Assembly (NCBI RefSeq): GCF_039634785.1
Contig: NZ_JBBIAB010000005.1
Span: 310,001-374,000, forward strand
Reading direction: 5' to 3'
From: Tistrella mobilis
Lineage (GTDB): Bacteria > Pseudomonadota > Alphaproteobacteria > Tistrellales > Tistrellaceae
DNA length: 64,000 bases
Numbering within the stretch: position 1 is the stretch's first letter; each line of letters begins with the position of its first letter. Both the position numbers and the translations under genes were made by a program. Of the stretch, positions 44,051 to 52,900 are shown piece after piece. The notes beneath the pieces are model-generated. The model searched no databases and was not told where the DNA came from. It saw only the letters and a program-made list of their open reading frames with translations.

Positions 44051-45628
44051 ATGCTGATCAAGGACTATCTCGACATCGCCATGTTCCTCGTCCTGGTCGG
44101 GGCGTTGCTCATGGGCTTTCCGGTCGCCTTCACGCTGGGCGGCGTATCGATCATCTTCGCCTTTATCGGCAACGCCCTCGGCGTCTTCGACCTGTCGTTC
44201 CTCAGCTTCCTGCCCCAGCGCATCTTCGGCACCATGACCAACGAGACCCTGGTCGCCGTGCCGCTGTTCGTGTTCATGGGCGTGGTACTGGAACGGTCCA
44301 AGGTTGCCGAGGAACTGCTCGAGACCATGGGCCTGCTGTTCGGCCGCCTGCGTGGCGGTCTCGGCATCTCGGTCTCGGTGGTGGGGGCCCTGCTTGCCGC
44401 ATCGACCGGTATCGTCGGCGCAACCGTCGTGACCATGGGGCTGATCGCCCTGCCGACCATGCTGAAGCGCGGCTACGACCCGCGCCTCGCCACCGGCGGC
44501 ATCGCCGCGGCCGGCACGCTGGGCCAGATCATCCCGCCCTCGATCGTGCTGGTGCTGCTGGGTGACGTCATGGGCTCCGCCTACCAGCAGGCGCAGCTCA
44601 AGATGGGCATCTTCTCGCCGGATACGGTTTCGGTCGGCGATCTCTTTGCCGGTGCGCTGATCCCGGGCCTGATGCTGGTCGGCATCTACATCCTGTATCA
44701 GGTGTTCGCCGGCATCATCAACCCGGCCGGCTCCCCCGCACTCTCTGAAGAGGAAGTTGCGGCCGGCCGTGGTCCTGGTTTCGGCAAGCGCATCTTCAGC
44801 GCCCTGGTCCCGCCACTGGTGCTGATCATCGCCGTGCTGGGGTCGATCCTGGGCGGTCTGGCGACGCCGACCGAGGCGGCTGCGGTTGGCGCCGTCGGCT
44901 CGCTGATGCTGGGTGCAGCCCGCCATCCGGATCGCAGCCCCATCCCGATCTATATCTCGGGCGCCGCCCTGATCGCGATCCTTGTCCTGACCGGCCTGAT
45001 GGATCTGCGCTTCCAGCGCAGCGTGATCAGCACGGCCGAGAATATCGGCATCATCGTCGCCGCGATCCTGCTGGTGCTGATCGCCTGGGGCCTGATCATC
45101 TCCATCCTGCGCGCCGCGCGGACGAGCATGCTGAACGAGGTGATGCGGGGCACAGCCCGGGTCAGCTCGATGGTCTTCGTCATCCTGATCGGTGCGGCGG
45201 CGTTCTCGCTGGTGTTCCGTGGCCTGGGCGGCGACGACCTGGTTCACGAACTTCTGACCGGCATGCCCGGCGGCACGTTCGGCGCCCTGATGATCGTGAT
45301 GATCGTCATGTTCATCATGGGCTTCTTCCTGGACTTCATCGAGATCACCTTCGTGGTGGTCCCGCTGGTTGCCCCGGTGCTGCTCCAGCTGGATGTGAAC
45401 CCGGTCTGGCTCGGCGTCATGATGGCGATGAACCTGCAGACCTCGTTCCTCACCCCGCCCTTCGGCTTTGCGCTGTTCTATCTGCGGGGTGTCGCACCGC
45501 CGTCGGTCAAGACCTGGGACATCTACAAGGGCGTGATCCCCTTCGTGCTGATCCAGATCGTGGCGCTGGCCATCCTGTGGATCTTCCCGGGCATCACCAC
45601 CTTCCTGCCCGATCTGCTTTACCGGTAA
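44051..45628 (+). CDS. dctM: TRAP transporter large permease subunit
   Basis: A 525-residue inner-membrane secondary transporter that uses a sodium or proton gradient to take up receptor-bound organic acids. About 13 hydrophobic segments are visible. MGFPVAFTLGGVSIIFAFIG, VPLFVFMGVVLERSKVAEELLETMGLLFG, GGIAAAGTLGQIIPPSIVLVLLGDVMG and MMAMNLQTSFLTPPFGFALFYLRGVAP are DctM hallmarks. It is about 90 residues longer than minimal DctM proteins because of an extra central segment (about 270-350), as in the mannitol/chloroaromatic group. It is co-transcribed with dctQ and ends 62 nt before a strong terminator. Confidence 0.94.
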   Translation: MLIKDYLDIAMFLVLVGALLMGFPVAFTLGGVSIIFAFIGNALGVFDLSFLSFLPQRIFGTMTNETLVAVPLFVFMGVVLERSKVAEELLETMGLLFGRLRGGLGISVSVVGALLAASTGIVGATVVTMGLIALPTMLKRGYDPRLATGGIAAAGTLGQIIPPSIVLVLLGDVMGSAYQQAQLKMGIFSPDTVSVGDLFAGALIPGLMLVGIYILYQVFAGIINPAGSPALSEEEVAAGRGPGFGKRIFSALVPPLVLIIAVLGSILGGLATPTEAAAVGAVGSLMLGAARHPDRSPIPIYISGAALIAILVLTGLMDLRFQRSVISTAENIGIIVAAILLVLIAWGLIISILRAARTSMLNEVMRGTARVSSMVFVILIGAAAFSLVFRGLGGDDLVHELLTGMPGGTFGALMIVMIVMFIMGFFLDFIEITFVVVPLVAPVLLQLDVNPVWLGVMMAMNLQTSFLTPPFGFALFYLRGVAPPSVKTWDIYKGVIPFVLIQIVALAILWIFPGITTFLPDLLYR

Positions 45629-45690
45629 ACGACCCGGCTTCCGGCCGGCCCTGTCGGGGGACGGGACGGCCGGAAGGAGCAGTCTCCACG

Positions 45691-45733
45691 AAAAACGGCC
45701 CGGCGGATGGGGATCCGCCGGGCCGTTTTTTTT
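45691..45733. terminator. Bidirectional intrinsic terminator between dctM and parC
   Basis: A perfect 18-bp stem (45691-45708 with 45713-45730) closes on GGGG and is flanked by an A-run on one side and a run of eight T on the other, so it can stop transcription from both sides. It is the strongest terminator in the window. A weaker CTTCCGGCC/GGCCGGAAG stem lies just before it. Confidence 0.92.
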
Positions 45734-45758
45734 GCGTCCGATCAGACGTGCTGAACGC

Positions 45759-48077
45759 TCAGTCGCCGAACCGGTTATCGCGCGGGAAGCCGTTAGGGGC
45801 CAGCGCGCCCGGGCCGCCCCGGGCCTTGGTGATCCAGCGCGCCAGTTCAGGCATCAGCACCTTGCGGGTCTGCGGCCCCCTCTGCCAGGACAGGCCGTCC
45901 TGCGGCTCCACCAGCTTCAGGCCCCGCACATCCGACGGACCGCCCTGGCGATAGGTTTGCAACCGCACGCCCTTGCCCCGCGTCATATGTGGCACCTGAT
46001 CGATGGGATAGATCGCAAGCTTGCGGTTCTCGCCCACGATGGCGAGATGGGTCGCATCGGCGTCGATCCGGCGCACGAGCTTCAGCTTCTGTCCCTCGCC
46101 CGGCACCAGCACCTGGCGGCCGGTGCGGGTCTGGGCAACGGCATCCTCGGGCTTCACCATGAAACCGCGGCCGTCGCTCGCCACCAGCAGCAGGTCGCCC
46201 GGGGTTCCGGCCAGTGTCAGGGTCACGATCTGGGCGTCGGCTGCAAGATCCACCATCAGCCGCAGCGGTTCACCGAAACCGCGGCCGGGCGGCAGCTTGT
46301 CGCCCTGCAGCGTATAGACCCGGCCGTCATCGGCGAAGACCAGGATTCTGTCGGTCGTCTGGGCCTCGATGCGCAGCGCCTCGGCGTCGCCCTCCTTGAA
46401 ACGCAGCTCCTGGTCGGGCCCGATATGGCCCTTCATCGCCCGGATCCAGCCCATGGTCGACAGCACGACGGTGATCGGCTCGCGCTCGACCAGTGCCTCG
46501 ATCGAGACCATCTCGGTCTTCGGCGCCTCACCCGGCGTGGTCCGCCGGCGGCCCAGCTCGGTCTCAGGGCCGAAACGCTTCACCAGATCGGCAAATTCCA
46601 CATCCAGCGCATCCCGCTGGCGGCCTTCATCGGCGAGCAGCCCTTTGAGCTTCTTCTGCTCGGTGGTCAGCTGCTTGCTTTCGCGCTCGATCTCGATCTG
46701 CTGCAGCTTGTGCAGGGCGCGCAGCCGCATGTTGAGAATGGCTTCGGCCTGGACCTCGGTCAGCTCGAACCGCGTCATCAGCCCCGCCTTCGGCTCGTCG
46801 GCGGTGCGGATGATATGGATGACCTCGTCGAGGTTCAGATAGGCGATCAGCTGGCCCTGCAGCACTTCCAGGCGCCGGGCGATTTCCGAGAGGCGGTGCC
46901 TGGTGCGCCGGCGCAGGACCTCGATCCGGTGCTCGATGAAGGCGGCCAGCACGCCGCGCAGGCTCATCACCTGCGGCACACCCTCGGCGTCGAGCACGTT
47001 CATGTTCAGGCTGAAGCGATTCTCGAAATCGCTCTGGCGGAACAGACTTTCCATCAGCAGAGCCGGGTCGACATCGCGCGAGCGCGGCTCCAGCACGATG
47101 CGCACGTCTTCGGCCGATTCGTCGCGAATATCCGCCAGCAGCGCCAGCTTCTTGGCGGTCAGCAGCTCCGCCACCCGCTCGATCAGCCGGCCCTTCTGGA
47201 CCTGGAACGGAATCTCGGTGACGACGATCTGATAACGGCCATGGGCCAGATCCTCGCGATGCCACCGAGCCCTGACCCGGAAGCCGCCACGGCCGGTGGC
47301 ATAGGCCTCCGCGATCGAGGCCTTGCTCTCTACCAGCACGCCGCCGGTCGGAAAGTCGGGGCCCTGAACATGGCTCAGCAGTGTTTCATGCGGGCAGTCG
47401 CGATAGCGATCCTCGGGGCGGACGGCCGTGCCCTCGGGGAAGTCCCCGTCGGTCTTGCGATGGCCCAGCATCATGCGTGCCGCCTCGGCCAGCTCGGCGG
47501 CGTTATGCGGCGGGATGCTTGTTGCCATGCCGACCGCGATGCCGGTCGCGCCATTGGCGAGCAGATTGGGAAAGCCCGCCGGCAGCACCACGGGTTCCTC
47601 GTCGGTGCCGTCGTAATTGGCACGGAACCCGACGGTGTCGCGATCCAGATCCTGCAGCAGCAGCATCGCGACCTCGGTCAGCCGGGCTTCGGTGTATCGC
47701 ATGGCCGCGGCATTATCGCCGTCGATATTGCCGAAATTGCCCTGGCCGTCGACCAGCGGGTAGCGGAGCGCGAAATCCTGCGCCAGGCGGACCATGGCGT
47801 CATAGACCGCGGTGTCGCCATGCGGATGGTATTTACCGATCACGTCGCCGACCACGCGGGCGCATTTCTTGAAGCCCTGAGCGGGGTCGAGCTTCAGCTG
47901 CCGCATGGCGTAGAGCAGCCGCCGCTGCACCGGCTTCAACCCGTCGCGGACATCGGGCAGCGAGCGCGAGGTGATGGTCGACAGGGCATAGGCAAGATAG
48001 CGCTCACCCAGCGCGTCGGCCAACGGTACGGTCTCGATCAGCCCCGCATTGTCCGGGCTTCCGGTCTCGTCGCTCAT
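45759..48077 (-). CDS. parC: DNA topoisomerase IV subunit A
   Basis: A 772-residue type IIA topoisomerase subunit that decatenates daughter chromosomes with ParE. The winged-helix core has [60 protein letters not shown] and the catalytic tyrosine near residue 127 in [11 protein letters not shown]. The C-terminal domain has degenerate beta-pinwheel repeats and lacks the GyrA box, which separates it from gyrase. In the quinolone-determining region the usual serine is threonine (HPHGDT) and the acidic residue is aspartate. Its ATG overlaps the recO stop (ATGA), so the two are translationally coupled. Confidence 0.93.
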   Translation of the reverse strand: MSDETGSPDNAGLIETVPLADALGERYLAYALSTITSRSLPDVRDGLKPVQRRLLYAMRQLKLDPAQGFKKCARVVGDVIGKYHPHGDTAVYDAMVRLAQDFALRYPLVDGQGNFGNIDGDNAAAMRYTEARLTEVAMLLLQDLDRDTVGFRANYDGTDEEPVVLPAGFPNLLANGATGIAVGMATSIPPHNAAELAEAARMMLGHRKTDGDFPEGTAVRPEDRYRDCPHETLLSHVQGPDFPTGGVLVESKASIAEAYATGRGGFRVRARWHREDLAHGRYQIVVTEIPFQVQKGRLIERVAELLTAKKLALLADIRDESAEDVRIVLEPRSRDVDPALLMESLFRQSDFENRFSLNMNVLDAEGVPQVMSLRGVLAAFIEHRIEVLRRRTRHRLSEIARRLEVLQGQLIAYLNLDEVIHIIRTADEPKAGLMTRFELTEVQAEAILNMRLRALHKLQQIEIERESKQLTTEQKKLKGLLADEGRQRDALDVEFADLVKRFGPETELGRRRTTPGEAPKTEMVSIEALVEREPITVVLSTMGWIRAMKGHIGPDQELRFKEGDAEALRIEAQTTDRILVFADDGRVYTLQGDKLPPGRGFGEPLRLMVDLAADAQIVTLTLAGTPGDLLLVASDGRGFMVKPEDAVAQTRTGRQVLVPGEGQKLKLVRRIDADATHLAIVGENRKLAIYPIDQVPHMTRGKGVRLQTYRQGGPSDVRGLKLVEPQDGLSWQRGPQTRKVLMPELARWITKARGGPGALAPNGFPRDNRFGD

Positions 48078-48862
48078 CGGATCTCCATCGGGTTGGTGCC
48101 GTCTGCGGAGGATGGTCCCCGGCCGCTCCGGCGCGCCAGCCTGTCGGCCAGCGCGATCCTGAGCGGCGGCACGGGCTGGCCGGCACCGGAAAACAGGTGT
48201 CGATCGAGGAAGTAAAGGGTCAGACGCAGGCCGTCAACGATCTCGGCGACCTCCACCGCATCCAGCGGCAGGCTGCGGGTCATGAAGCCCGGCAGGGGGA
48301 GCAGCCGCCCGGCCCAGGGCGCGCCAGCCGCCCGCGACACCGCCCGGCCGGAGCGGGGAGAGACATGGCTCAGATCCTCGGTCACCCCCGTCAAGGCACA
48401 GCTGCCGAGGTCAAGCCCATAGCCCAGATCCGCCAGAAGATCGCGCTCCAGCAGCACGAACGCGGCCGCCCAGACCGTTTCCGGTGCATGTTCGATGGCC
48501 GCGATCAGGGCGGCGGTCCGTTCGAAAAGCCCACCGATGCGCAGCCGGTCGGGCAGGCTGCGATCCAGCACCGCCGACAATGCGCCAAGGGCCGTCAGTC
48601 TCAAACCGTCGTCGATCAGCCGCCCGGCCGGTTCATCCAGCGCCTCAATCGTATAGCCGCCAAGCTGATCGTCCAGGCGCCCCCGCCAGGTGACCAGCAG
48701 CCGGTTGCCCGGCTCGATCGTGCCGCGCATACGCCGCCCTGCCCCGCCGCGAACCAGCCCCTGATGCCGCCCATGACCGTCGGTCAGGGCCGACAGCACG
48801 ACATCGGCCTCGCCATGGCGACGGGCGGCAAGCACGATGGCCTCCTCGGTCCACTCGATCAT
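48074..48862 (-). CDS. recO: DNA repair protein RecO
   Basis: A 262-residue recombination mediator that helps load RecA on SSB-coated DNA through RecFOR. The N-terminal OB fold is recognisable as [47 protein letters not shown]. The central helical part contains [18 protein letters not shown], the usual site of a zinc ribbon in longer family members; here only one cysteine remains, as in many alphaproteobacteria. The start at 48862 overlaps the end of the LysR gene by 4 nt on the same strand. The gene is followed without gap by parC, so LysR-recO-parC could be read through. Confidence 0.9.
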   Translation of the reverse strand: MIEWTEEAIVLAARRHGEADVVLSALTDGHGRHQGLVRGGAGRRMRGTIEPGNRLLVTWRGRLDDQLGGYTIEALDEPAGRLIDDGLRLTALGALSAVLDRSLPDRLRIGGLFERTAALIAAIEHAPETVWAAAFVLLERDLLADLGYGLDLGSCALTGVTEDLSHVSPRSGRAVSRAAGAPWAGRLLPLPGFMTRSLPLDAVEVAEIVDGLRLTLYFLDRHLFSGAGQPVPPLRIALADRLARRSGRGPSSADGTNPMEIR

Positions 48863-49797
48863 CCGGCCTCTCCCGCCGCGTTATCCTCGCCCGCCGTGAC
48901 ATGACGACGAAGCCCCGCCACCAGGGCATCGAAGACGACCCGGCAGCGCGGGGCCCGGCGCAGGTTCTCGTGCATCGCAACCCAGGTGTCCAGCACCAGC
49001 CCGTTCACTTCGGGCAGTATGCGGACCAGCTCCGGGCTTCGACGGGCGACGGCCAGCTGGCAGAAGCCAATTCCGGCCCCGGCCCGGATCAGCGCCAGCT
49101 GCGCCAGATCATTATCGGTCCTGAGCGCGAAGCGGGCGCGGGTGAACCCGGCCAACCCCTGCGCCGCCGCACCGGCCATGAACCGCCGGACTATGGCGGT
49201 TTCGCGGTCGAAGCCGATCAGCCGATGCCGTTCCAGATCCGCCGGCGTGCGTGGCACGCCGTGGCGCTCCAGATAGTCGCGGCGGGCATGCAGCCCCAGC
49301 GGCACAAAGCCCACGCGCTGCGCAACCAGCGCCTCCTGCATCGGCGCGACCATGCGCACCGCAATGTCGGCGTCGCGGCGCAGCAGATCTTCCACCGCGT
49401 TCGACAGCACGATCTCGATCGTCAGGCCCGGATGGGTCTCCTGCAGGGCGGCCAGAATCGGGGGCAGAACCTCGACCCCGATCACCTCGCTCGCCGTCAC
49501 CCGTACCGTGCCGGCCACCTCCGCAACCGATGCAGAGGCCGCCCGCAGCAGGGCCGATGCGGTCGCCTGCAGGGTTTCGGCATAGGGGCCGAGTTCGAGT
49601 GCCGCCGGCGTCGGCATCAGCCCGTGCAGAGAACGTGTGAAGAGCTGCTGACCGACGGCCTGCTCCAGTGCATCGACATGACGCCCGACCGTCGGCTGGG
49701 CCAGCCCCAGATGGCGGGCGGCGGCCGACAGCGACCCTTCCCGCAGAACCGCAAGAAAGGTGCGATACAGATCCCAGCTCGGGTCACCCATGGCCAT
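48859..49797 (-). CDS. LysR-family transcriptional regulator
   Basis: A 312-residue regulator. The N-terminal helix-turn-helix is WDLYRTFLAVLREGSLSAAARHLGLAQPTVGRHVDALEQAVGQQLFTRSLHG. The effector domain follows, with VRVTASEVIGVEVLPPILAAL and RRDADIAVRM. The start is uncertain. A promoter on this strand (49805-49832) would begin transcription at about 49798, so translation may start on the first bases, at ATG 49797 or 49791. ATG 49818 has a GAGG site but lies upstream of that start. The gene is divergent from an NAD-dependent epimerase gene, its likely target. The 3' end overlaps recO by 4 nt. Confidence 0.88.
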   Translation of the reverse strand: MAMGDPSWDLYRTFLAVLREGSLSAAARHLGLAQPTVGRHVDALEQAVGQQLFTRSLHGLMPTPAALELGPYAETLQATASALLRAASASVAEVAGTVRVTASEVIGVEVLPPILAALQETHPGLTIEIVLSNAVEDLLRRDADIAVRMVAPMQEALVAQRVGFVPLGLHARRDYLERHGVPRTPADLERHRLIGFDRETAIVRRFMAGAAAQGLAGFTRARFALRTDNDLAQLALIRAGAGIGFCQLAVARRSPELVRILPEVNGLVLDTWVAMHENLRRAPRCRVVFDALVAGLRRHVTAGEDNAAGEAG

Positions 49798-49804
49798 ACA
49801 TGGA

Positions 49805-49832
49805 AGTATAGCGGCCATAGGAACCTCGTCAA
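49805..49832 (-). promoter_or_regulatory. Promoter of the LysR gene
   Basis: On the minus strand: TTGACG (49832-49827), 16 nt, TATACT (49810-49805). Both hexamers are within one base of consensus. The predicted transcription start is at or within a base or two of the ATG at 49797, which implies a leaderless or nearly leaderless message. Confidence 0.6.
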
Positions 49833-49891
49833 TTTTCTGGCAGCCGGATCGGGGGGATGCTGGGGCCGTCGCCATCAGACGGAGCGAAGAG

Positions 49892-50875
49892 ATGAGCATG
49901 AGCGGTCAGGCCCTGATCCTGGGGGCCTCGGGCGGAATCGGTGGAGAGACGGCGCGGCAACTGGTCGAGGCGGGTTGGCAGGTCCGGGCCCTCAGCCGCC
50001 GCGCGACCTCGATGCCGGTCACACCGGGCATCACCTGGGTACCGGGTGACGCCATGTCGCCGGACGATGTCCGCAAGGCTGCGGCGGGGTGCAACCTCAT
50101 CCTGCACGCGGTGAACCCGCCCGGCTATCGCGACTGGCACCGGCTGGTGCTGCCGATGATCGATGCCAGCATCGCCGCCGCCCATGCCGTCGGCGCCACC
50201 ATTCTGCTGCCCGGCACCATCTATAATTATGGCGCCGATGCCTACCCCATCCTCACCGAAACATCCCCGCAGCACCCCGATACGCCGAAAGGTGCCATCC
50301 GCACCGAAATGGAGCGCCGTCTCGAACGGGCGGCAGATAGTGGCGTGCGCAGCATCGTCCTGCGCGCCGGGGACTTCTTCGGGCCCAGGCCCGGCAACAA
50401 CTGGTTCTCGCAATGCCTGGTACAGCCCGGCGGGCCGGTCCGTCGGATGACCCATCCCGGCCGGCCGGGCATCGGCCATCAATGGACCTATCTGCCTGAC
50501 ATGGCCGCCACCTTTTTGCGCCTGATGGCGATCCGCGACCGGCTGCCCGCCTTCACCACCCTGCACATGGCGGGTCATTGGGACCCGGACGGCACCGCCA
50601 TGACCGCGGCAATTGCCCGGGCCGTCGGCCGGCCGGTCAGGACGATCCACCTGCCCTGGCGTTTGCTTGGCCTCGCCGCGCCATTCGTGCCGCTGATCCG
50701 CAATCTGCGCGAGATGCGTCATCTGTGGCAGATCCCGATCCGGATGACCAATGACCGGCTGCGGGGGTTGATCGGCGACGAGCCGCACACGCCGCTGGAC
50801 GAGGCCGTCCGTCGGACCCTGACCGGTCTCGGCTGCCTGCCCCGGGCTCAGACGTCCCAGCCGGGATGGCGATAG
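49892..50875 (+). CDS. NAD(P)-dependent epimerase/dehydratase family protein (extended SDR)
   Basis: A 327-residue Rossmann-fold protein. The nucleotide-binding loop is ALILGASGGIGGETARQLVEAGW; the family catalytic Tyr/Lys pair is not in the standard YxxxK form (TIYNYGADAYP stands near its place). It belongs to the NmrA-like/atypical extended SDR group, whose members reduce substrates or only sense NADP. VLRAGDFFGPRPGNNWFS is a typical C-terminal-domain entry. The start at 49892 follows GGAGCGAAGAG. It is divergent from the LysR gene and probably controlled by it. The last 28 nt overlap the end of the convergent small membrane-protein gene. Confidence 0.83.
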   Translation: MSMSGQALILGASGGIGGETARQLVEAGWQVRALSRRATSMPVTPGITWVPGDAMSPDDVRKAAAGCNLILHAVNPPGYRDWHRLVLPMIDASIAAAHAVGATILLPGTIYNYGADAYPILTETSPQHPDTPKGAIRTEMERRLERAADSGVRSIVLRAGDFFGPRPGNNWFSQCLVQPGGPVRRMTHPGRPGIGHQWTYLPDMAATFLRLMAIRDRLPAFTTLHMAGHWDPDGTAMTAAIARAVGRPVRTIHLPWRLLGLAAPFVPLIRNLREMRHLWQIPIRMTNDRLRGLIGDEPHTPLDEAVRRTLTGLGCLPRAQTSQPGWR

Positions 50876-51372
50876 ATCATCGGCCCGTCATCCTCCTCCT
50901 CGGGGCCGCGCTTGGGCGGCGGGGCCGGCTGCGGGGCCGCGTAGAAGCGGGGCTCGCGCCGGTCCCAGGTGGGTTCATAGGGCGAGCGCATCTTCAGCCC
51001 GTTCTGGTTCTTATCGGCGTCGCGCATCGCGTTCTGCAACTGCTGGGCCTGTTTCAGGTCCCAGGGCAGAACGTAATAGCGCGGGATATTGCCGCCCTCG
51101 GGCTGGATCCAGAGATAAATCCCCTCGCCCTCTCGTATCACGGAACCCAGCACCGTGGCCTCGCCCGCCCCCTTGTCGAGCCATTCCATCGTGATCGGCT
51201 TGGGCTGTGACAACAGCGTCGTGAAGCCAAGATAGGCCGCGGGCAGCAGCAAGGCCGTCAGCCCGATGGCGGCCATCCGGACCGGCAGGCGCCGGGGCGC
51301 CCAGATCGCAAGCGTCGCAAGCAGGGCAGTGATGCCGGCTGTGGCGGCGAAGACATAGACGACATCGTTCAT
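50848..51372 (-). CDS. Two-helix membrane protein of unknown function, third member of the ExbB/ExbD-like cluster
   Basis: A 174-residue protein I cannot assign to a family. Two hydrophobic helices (about 4-25 and 33-55) are followed by a soluble region of about 120 residues. It has a beta-rich part (ITMEWLDKGAGEATVLGSVIREGEGIYLWIQPEGG), a helical part (DLKQAQQLQNAMRDADKNQNG), then Pro-rich and acidic sequence ending MIYRHPGWDV. It starts 15 nt after the ExbD-like gene and is surely in the same operon. The two helices may sit beside the ion-channel subunits. The end overlaps the convergent epimerase gene by 28 nt. Confidence 0.7.
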   Translation of the reverse strand: MNDVVYVFAATAGITALLATLAIWAPRRLPVRMAAIGLTALLLPAAYLGFTTLLSQPKPITMEWLDKGAGEATVLGSVIREGEGIYLWIQPEGGNIPRYYVLPWDLKQAQQLQNAMRDADKNQNGLKMRSPYEPTWDRREPRFYAAPQPAPPPKRGPEEEDDGPMIYRHPGWDV

Positions 51373-51387
51373 GCGTCTCTCCTTCCC

Positions 51388-52002
51388 TCACCCGCGATTG
51401 CTGCGCAGGCGCTGATACAGGCTGTTGACGCTGTCCGGCACCAGCCGCGCCTTGTCGTCGAGCCGGAACCGCATCGCAGTGATTTCCTCGCCCTCGCGGT
51501 TCAGCGCCACCTCGGTCGCCAGGATCTGCCGGGCCGAAGACTGCTGGTCGCTCTTGACGCTGGCGACGACCTTCACCCGCACGGGCAGCTGCCGGCTCTG
51601 ATTGCGGAACAGATGGACGTTCACGATGTACTCGCCCGGTGGAATGCCGCGGCTGTACGAGACTTCGTGATTGCTGTCGGTGGCGTCGCCATAGCGGCCC
51701 AGATCGTCACGCAGCAGGTTGAAGATCACCCCGCCCTTGTTGGAATAGCCGACCGGCACATCGCCCGGCGCCTTGACCCAGAGGTCGACATCGGTGTCGA
51801 GGTCGGCTTCCCACAGCGCCTCGACGATCACATTGCCGGGCGCCGTGACTTCCGCCTGATCCTGTTTGCGCGGCGGGTTGAGATGCGGCAGCAGCAGGAT
51901 GACCACAGCCACGAAACCGAGCAGGGTGAGCGTGATGACATCGCGAAAGACGGTCCCCGCGCCATCGTCACCATCGGGTTTGAGAGGGTCGTCATACAGC
52001 AT
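51388..52002 (-). CDS. ExbD-like single-helix periplasmic protein
   Basis: A 204-residue protein with a short cytoplasmic N-terminus, one transmembrane helix (about 21-41) and a periplasmic domain of about 160 residues. The helix opens FRDVITLTLLGFVAVVILLLPH. Asp21 followed by Val occupies the position of the proton-carrying aspartate of ExbD/TolR (PFIDVMLVLL). The periplasmic part is not a normal ExbD domain. VIVEALWEADLDTDVDLWVKAPGDVPVGYSN and IPPGEYIVNVHLFRN read as a beta-sandwich, like modules that bind partner proteins or carbohydrate. The start at 52002 is inside the end of the ExbB-like gene (11-nt overlap). I propose an ExbD-type energy transducer with an unfamiliar head domain. Confidence 0.65.
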   Translation of the reverse strand: MLYDDPLKPDGDDGAGTVFRDVITLTLLGFVAVVILLLPHLNPPRKQDQAEVTAPGNVIVEALWEADLDTDVDLWVKAPGDVPVGYSNKGGVIFNLLRDDLGRYGDATDSNHEVSYSRGIPPGEYIVNVHLFRNQSRQLPVRVKVVASVKSDQQSSARQILATEVALNREGEEITAMRFRLDDKARLVPDSVNSLYQRLRSNRG

Positions 52003-52615
52003 CGCCTTCACCCCGCGCGACAAGATCCGCGACCAGGGTGACGGTGCCGCCCGCAAGGATCTGATAGTTCAGCCGAAGCCAGATGTGCAGGATGCTGCCG
52101 ACCAGCGTCGTCCAGAGAGCGATCGCCATGCCGTCGAGCAGCTGGGCGACCATCGGCCCGACCGCCGAGACGTCGGCGACACGGTTCTGATCGACGCCCG
52201 ACAGCGCCACGATGAAGCCCACCACCGTGCCGATCAGGCCCAGCAGAACCAGGCTGTCGGCGATGTAGCGCACATTGGATGCCCGGGCATAGAGCTTGGC
52301 CTTCAACCCTTCGGCCACCACCGGGCGGCGTGCCTCGGGCACGCGGGTCAACGTCGCGAGATAGGCGGCGACCCGGCCGTTCTTTGCCGGCTGGGCGCGC
52401 TTCAGATCGTTCAGGCCGTCGCTGATCTGGATGATCCGCCAGGCGCAGAGCGTCAGGCCGACCAGAAACACCGCAAAGATCAGAACCGAGATCCGGCTCG
52501 AATCCGAGGCGAGCACCCGGTCGATCCAGCCATGGACCCAGGCCATAGCCAGCCCGGCGGCCGCCACCATGTTCACCAGCAGGAAACGATAGATCAGAAG
52601 ATAGCGATGATGCAT
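51992..52615 (-). CDS. MotA/TolQ/ExbB-like proton-channel protein
   Basis: A 207-residue inner-membrane protein with four helices (about 5-27, 41-61, 115-138, 151-176) and a cytoplasmic loop between helices 2 and 3, the MotA/ExbB arrangement. The signature is in the last two helices: LVLLGLIGTVVGFIVALSGV and LLDGMAIALWTTLVGSILHIWL, matching the GTVxGM...GMxxALxTTLxG pattern of the family. It should assemble as a pentamer around the ExbD-like helices and pass protons inward. The start at 52615 has GAGGGGG upstream; a GTG at 52636 is less likely. It is the first gene of a three-gene operon. No tonB, tolA, pal or flagellar genes are near. Confidence 0.78.
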   Translation of the reverse strand: MHHRYLLIYRFLLVNMVAAAGLAMAWVHGWIDRVLASDSSRISVLIFAVFLVGLTLCAWRIIQISDGLNDLKRAQPAKNGRVAAYLATLTRVPEARRPVVAEGLKAKLYARASNVRYIADSLVLLGLIGTVVGFIVALSGVDQNRVADVSAVGPMVAQLLDGMAIALWTTLVGSILHIWLRLNYQILAGGTVTLVADLVARGEGDAV

Positions 52616-52900
52616 GCAAACCACCCCCTCGGACACGCGCGCCGCGGGCGCGGGTCTGGCCGCGCCATCGGCGTGGGACGGGGGGCGGGATCGGGGGCCG
52701 GCCGGGCGTGTCCGGCCCGGCGGGCGCTTGCGCGCACATCACCGGACCGGCAGCCGGATCGGCGCTGCGGGGTCCATGAACCGGACCGGGACCTCTCGCA
52801 GGAAACCCGCCCTCCTTTTCAGGAGGTGGTCGGGTACATGCGAGTGATCAAGCCGTTATTGAATGCTGTAACATCAATCCCTTGAGGGGATCCGGTGCGG

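Noticed and set aside
50848-52615. Zorya-type defence or flagellar stator reading of the ExbB/ExbD-like cluster
   Set aside because: The ExbD-like protein has no OmpA-type peptidoglycan-binding domain, and there are no helicase, nuclease or flagellar genes nearby.
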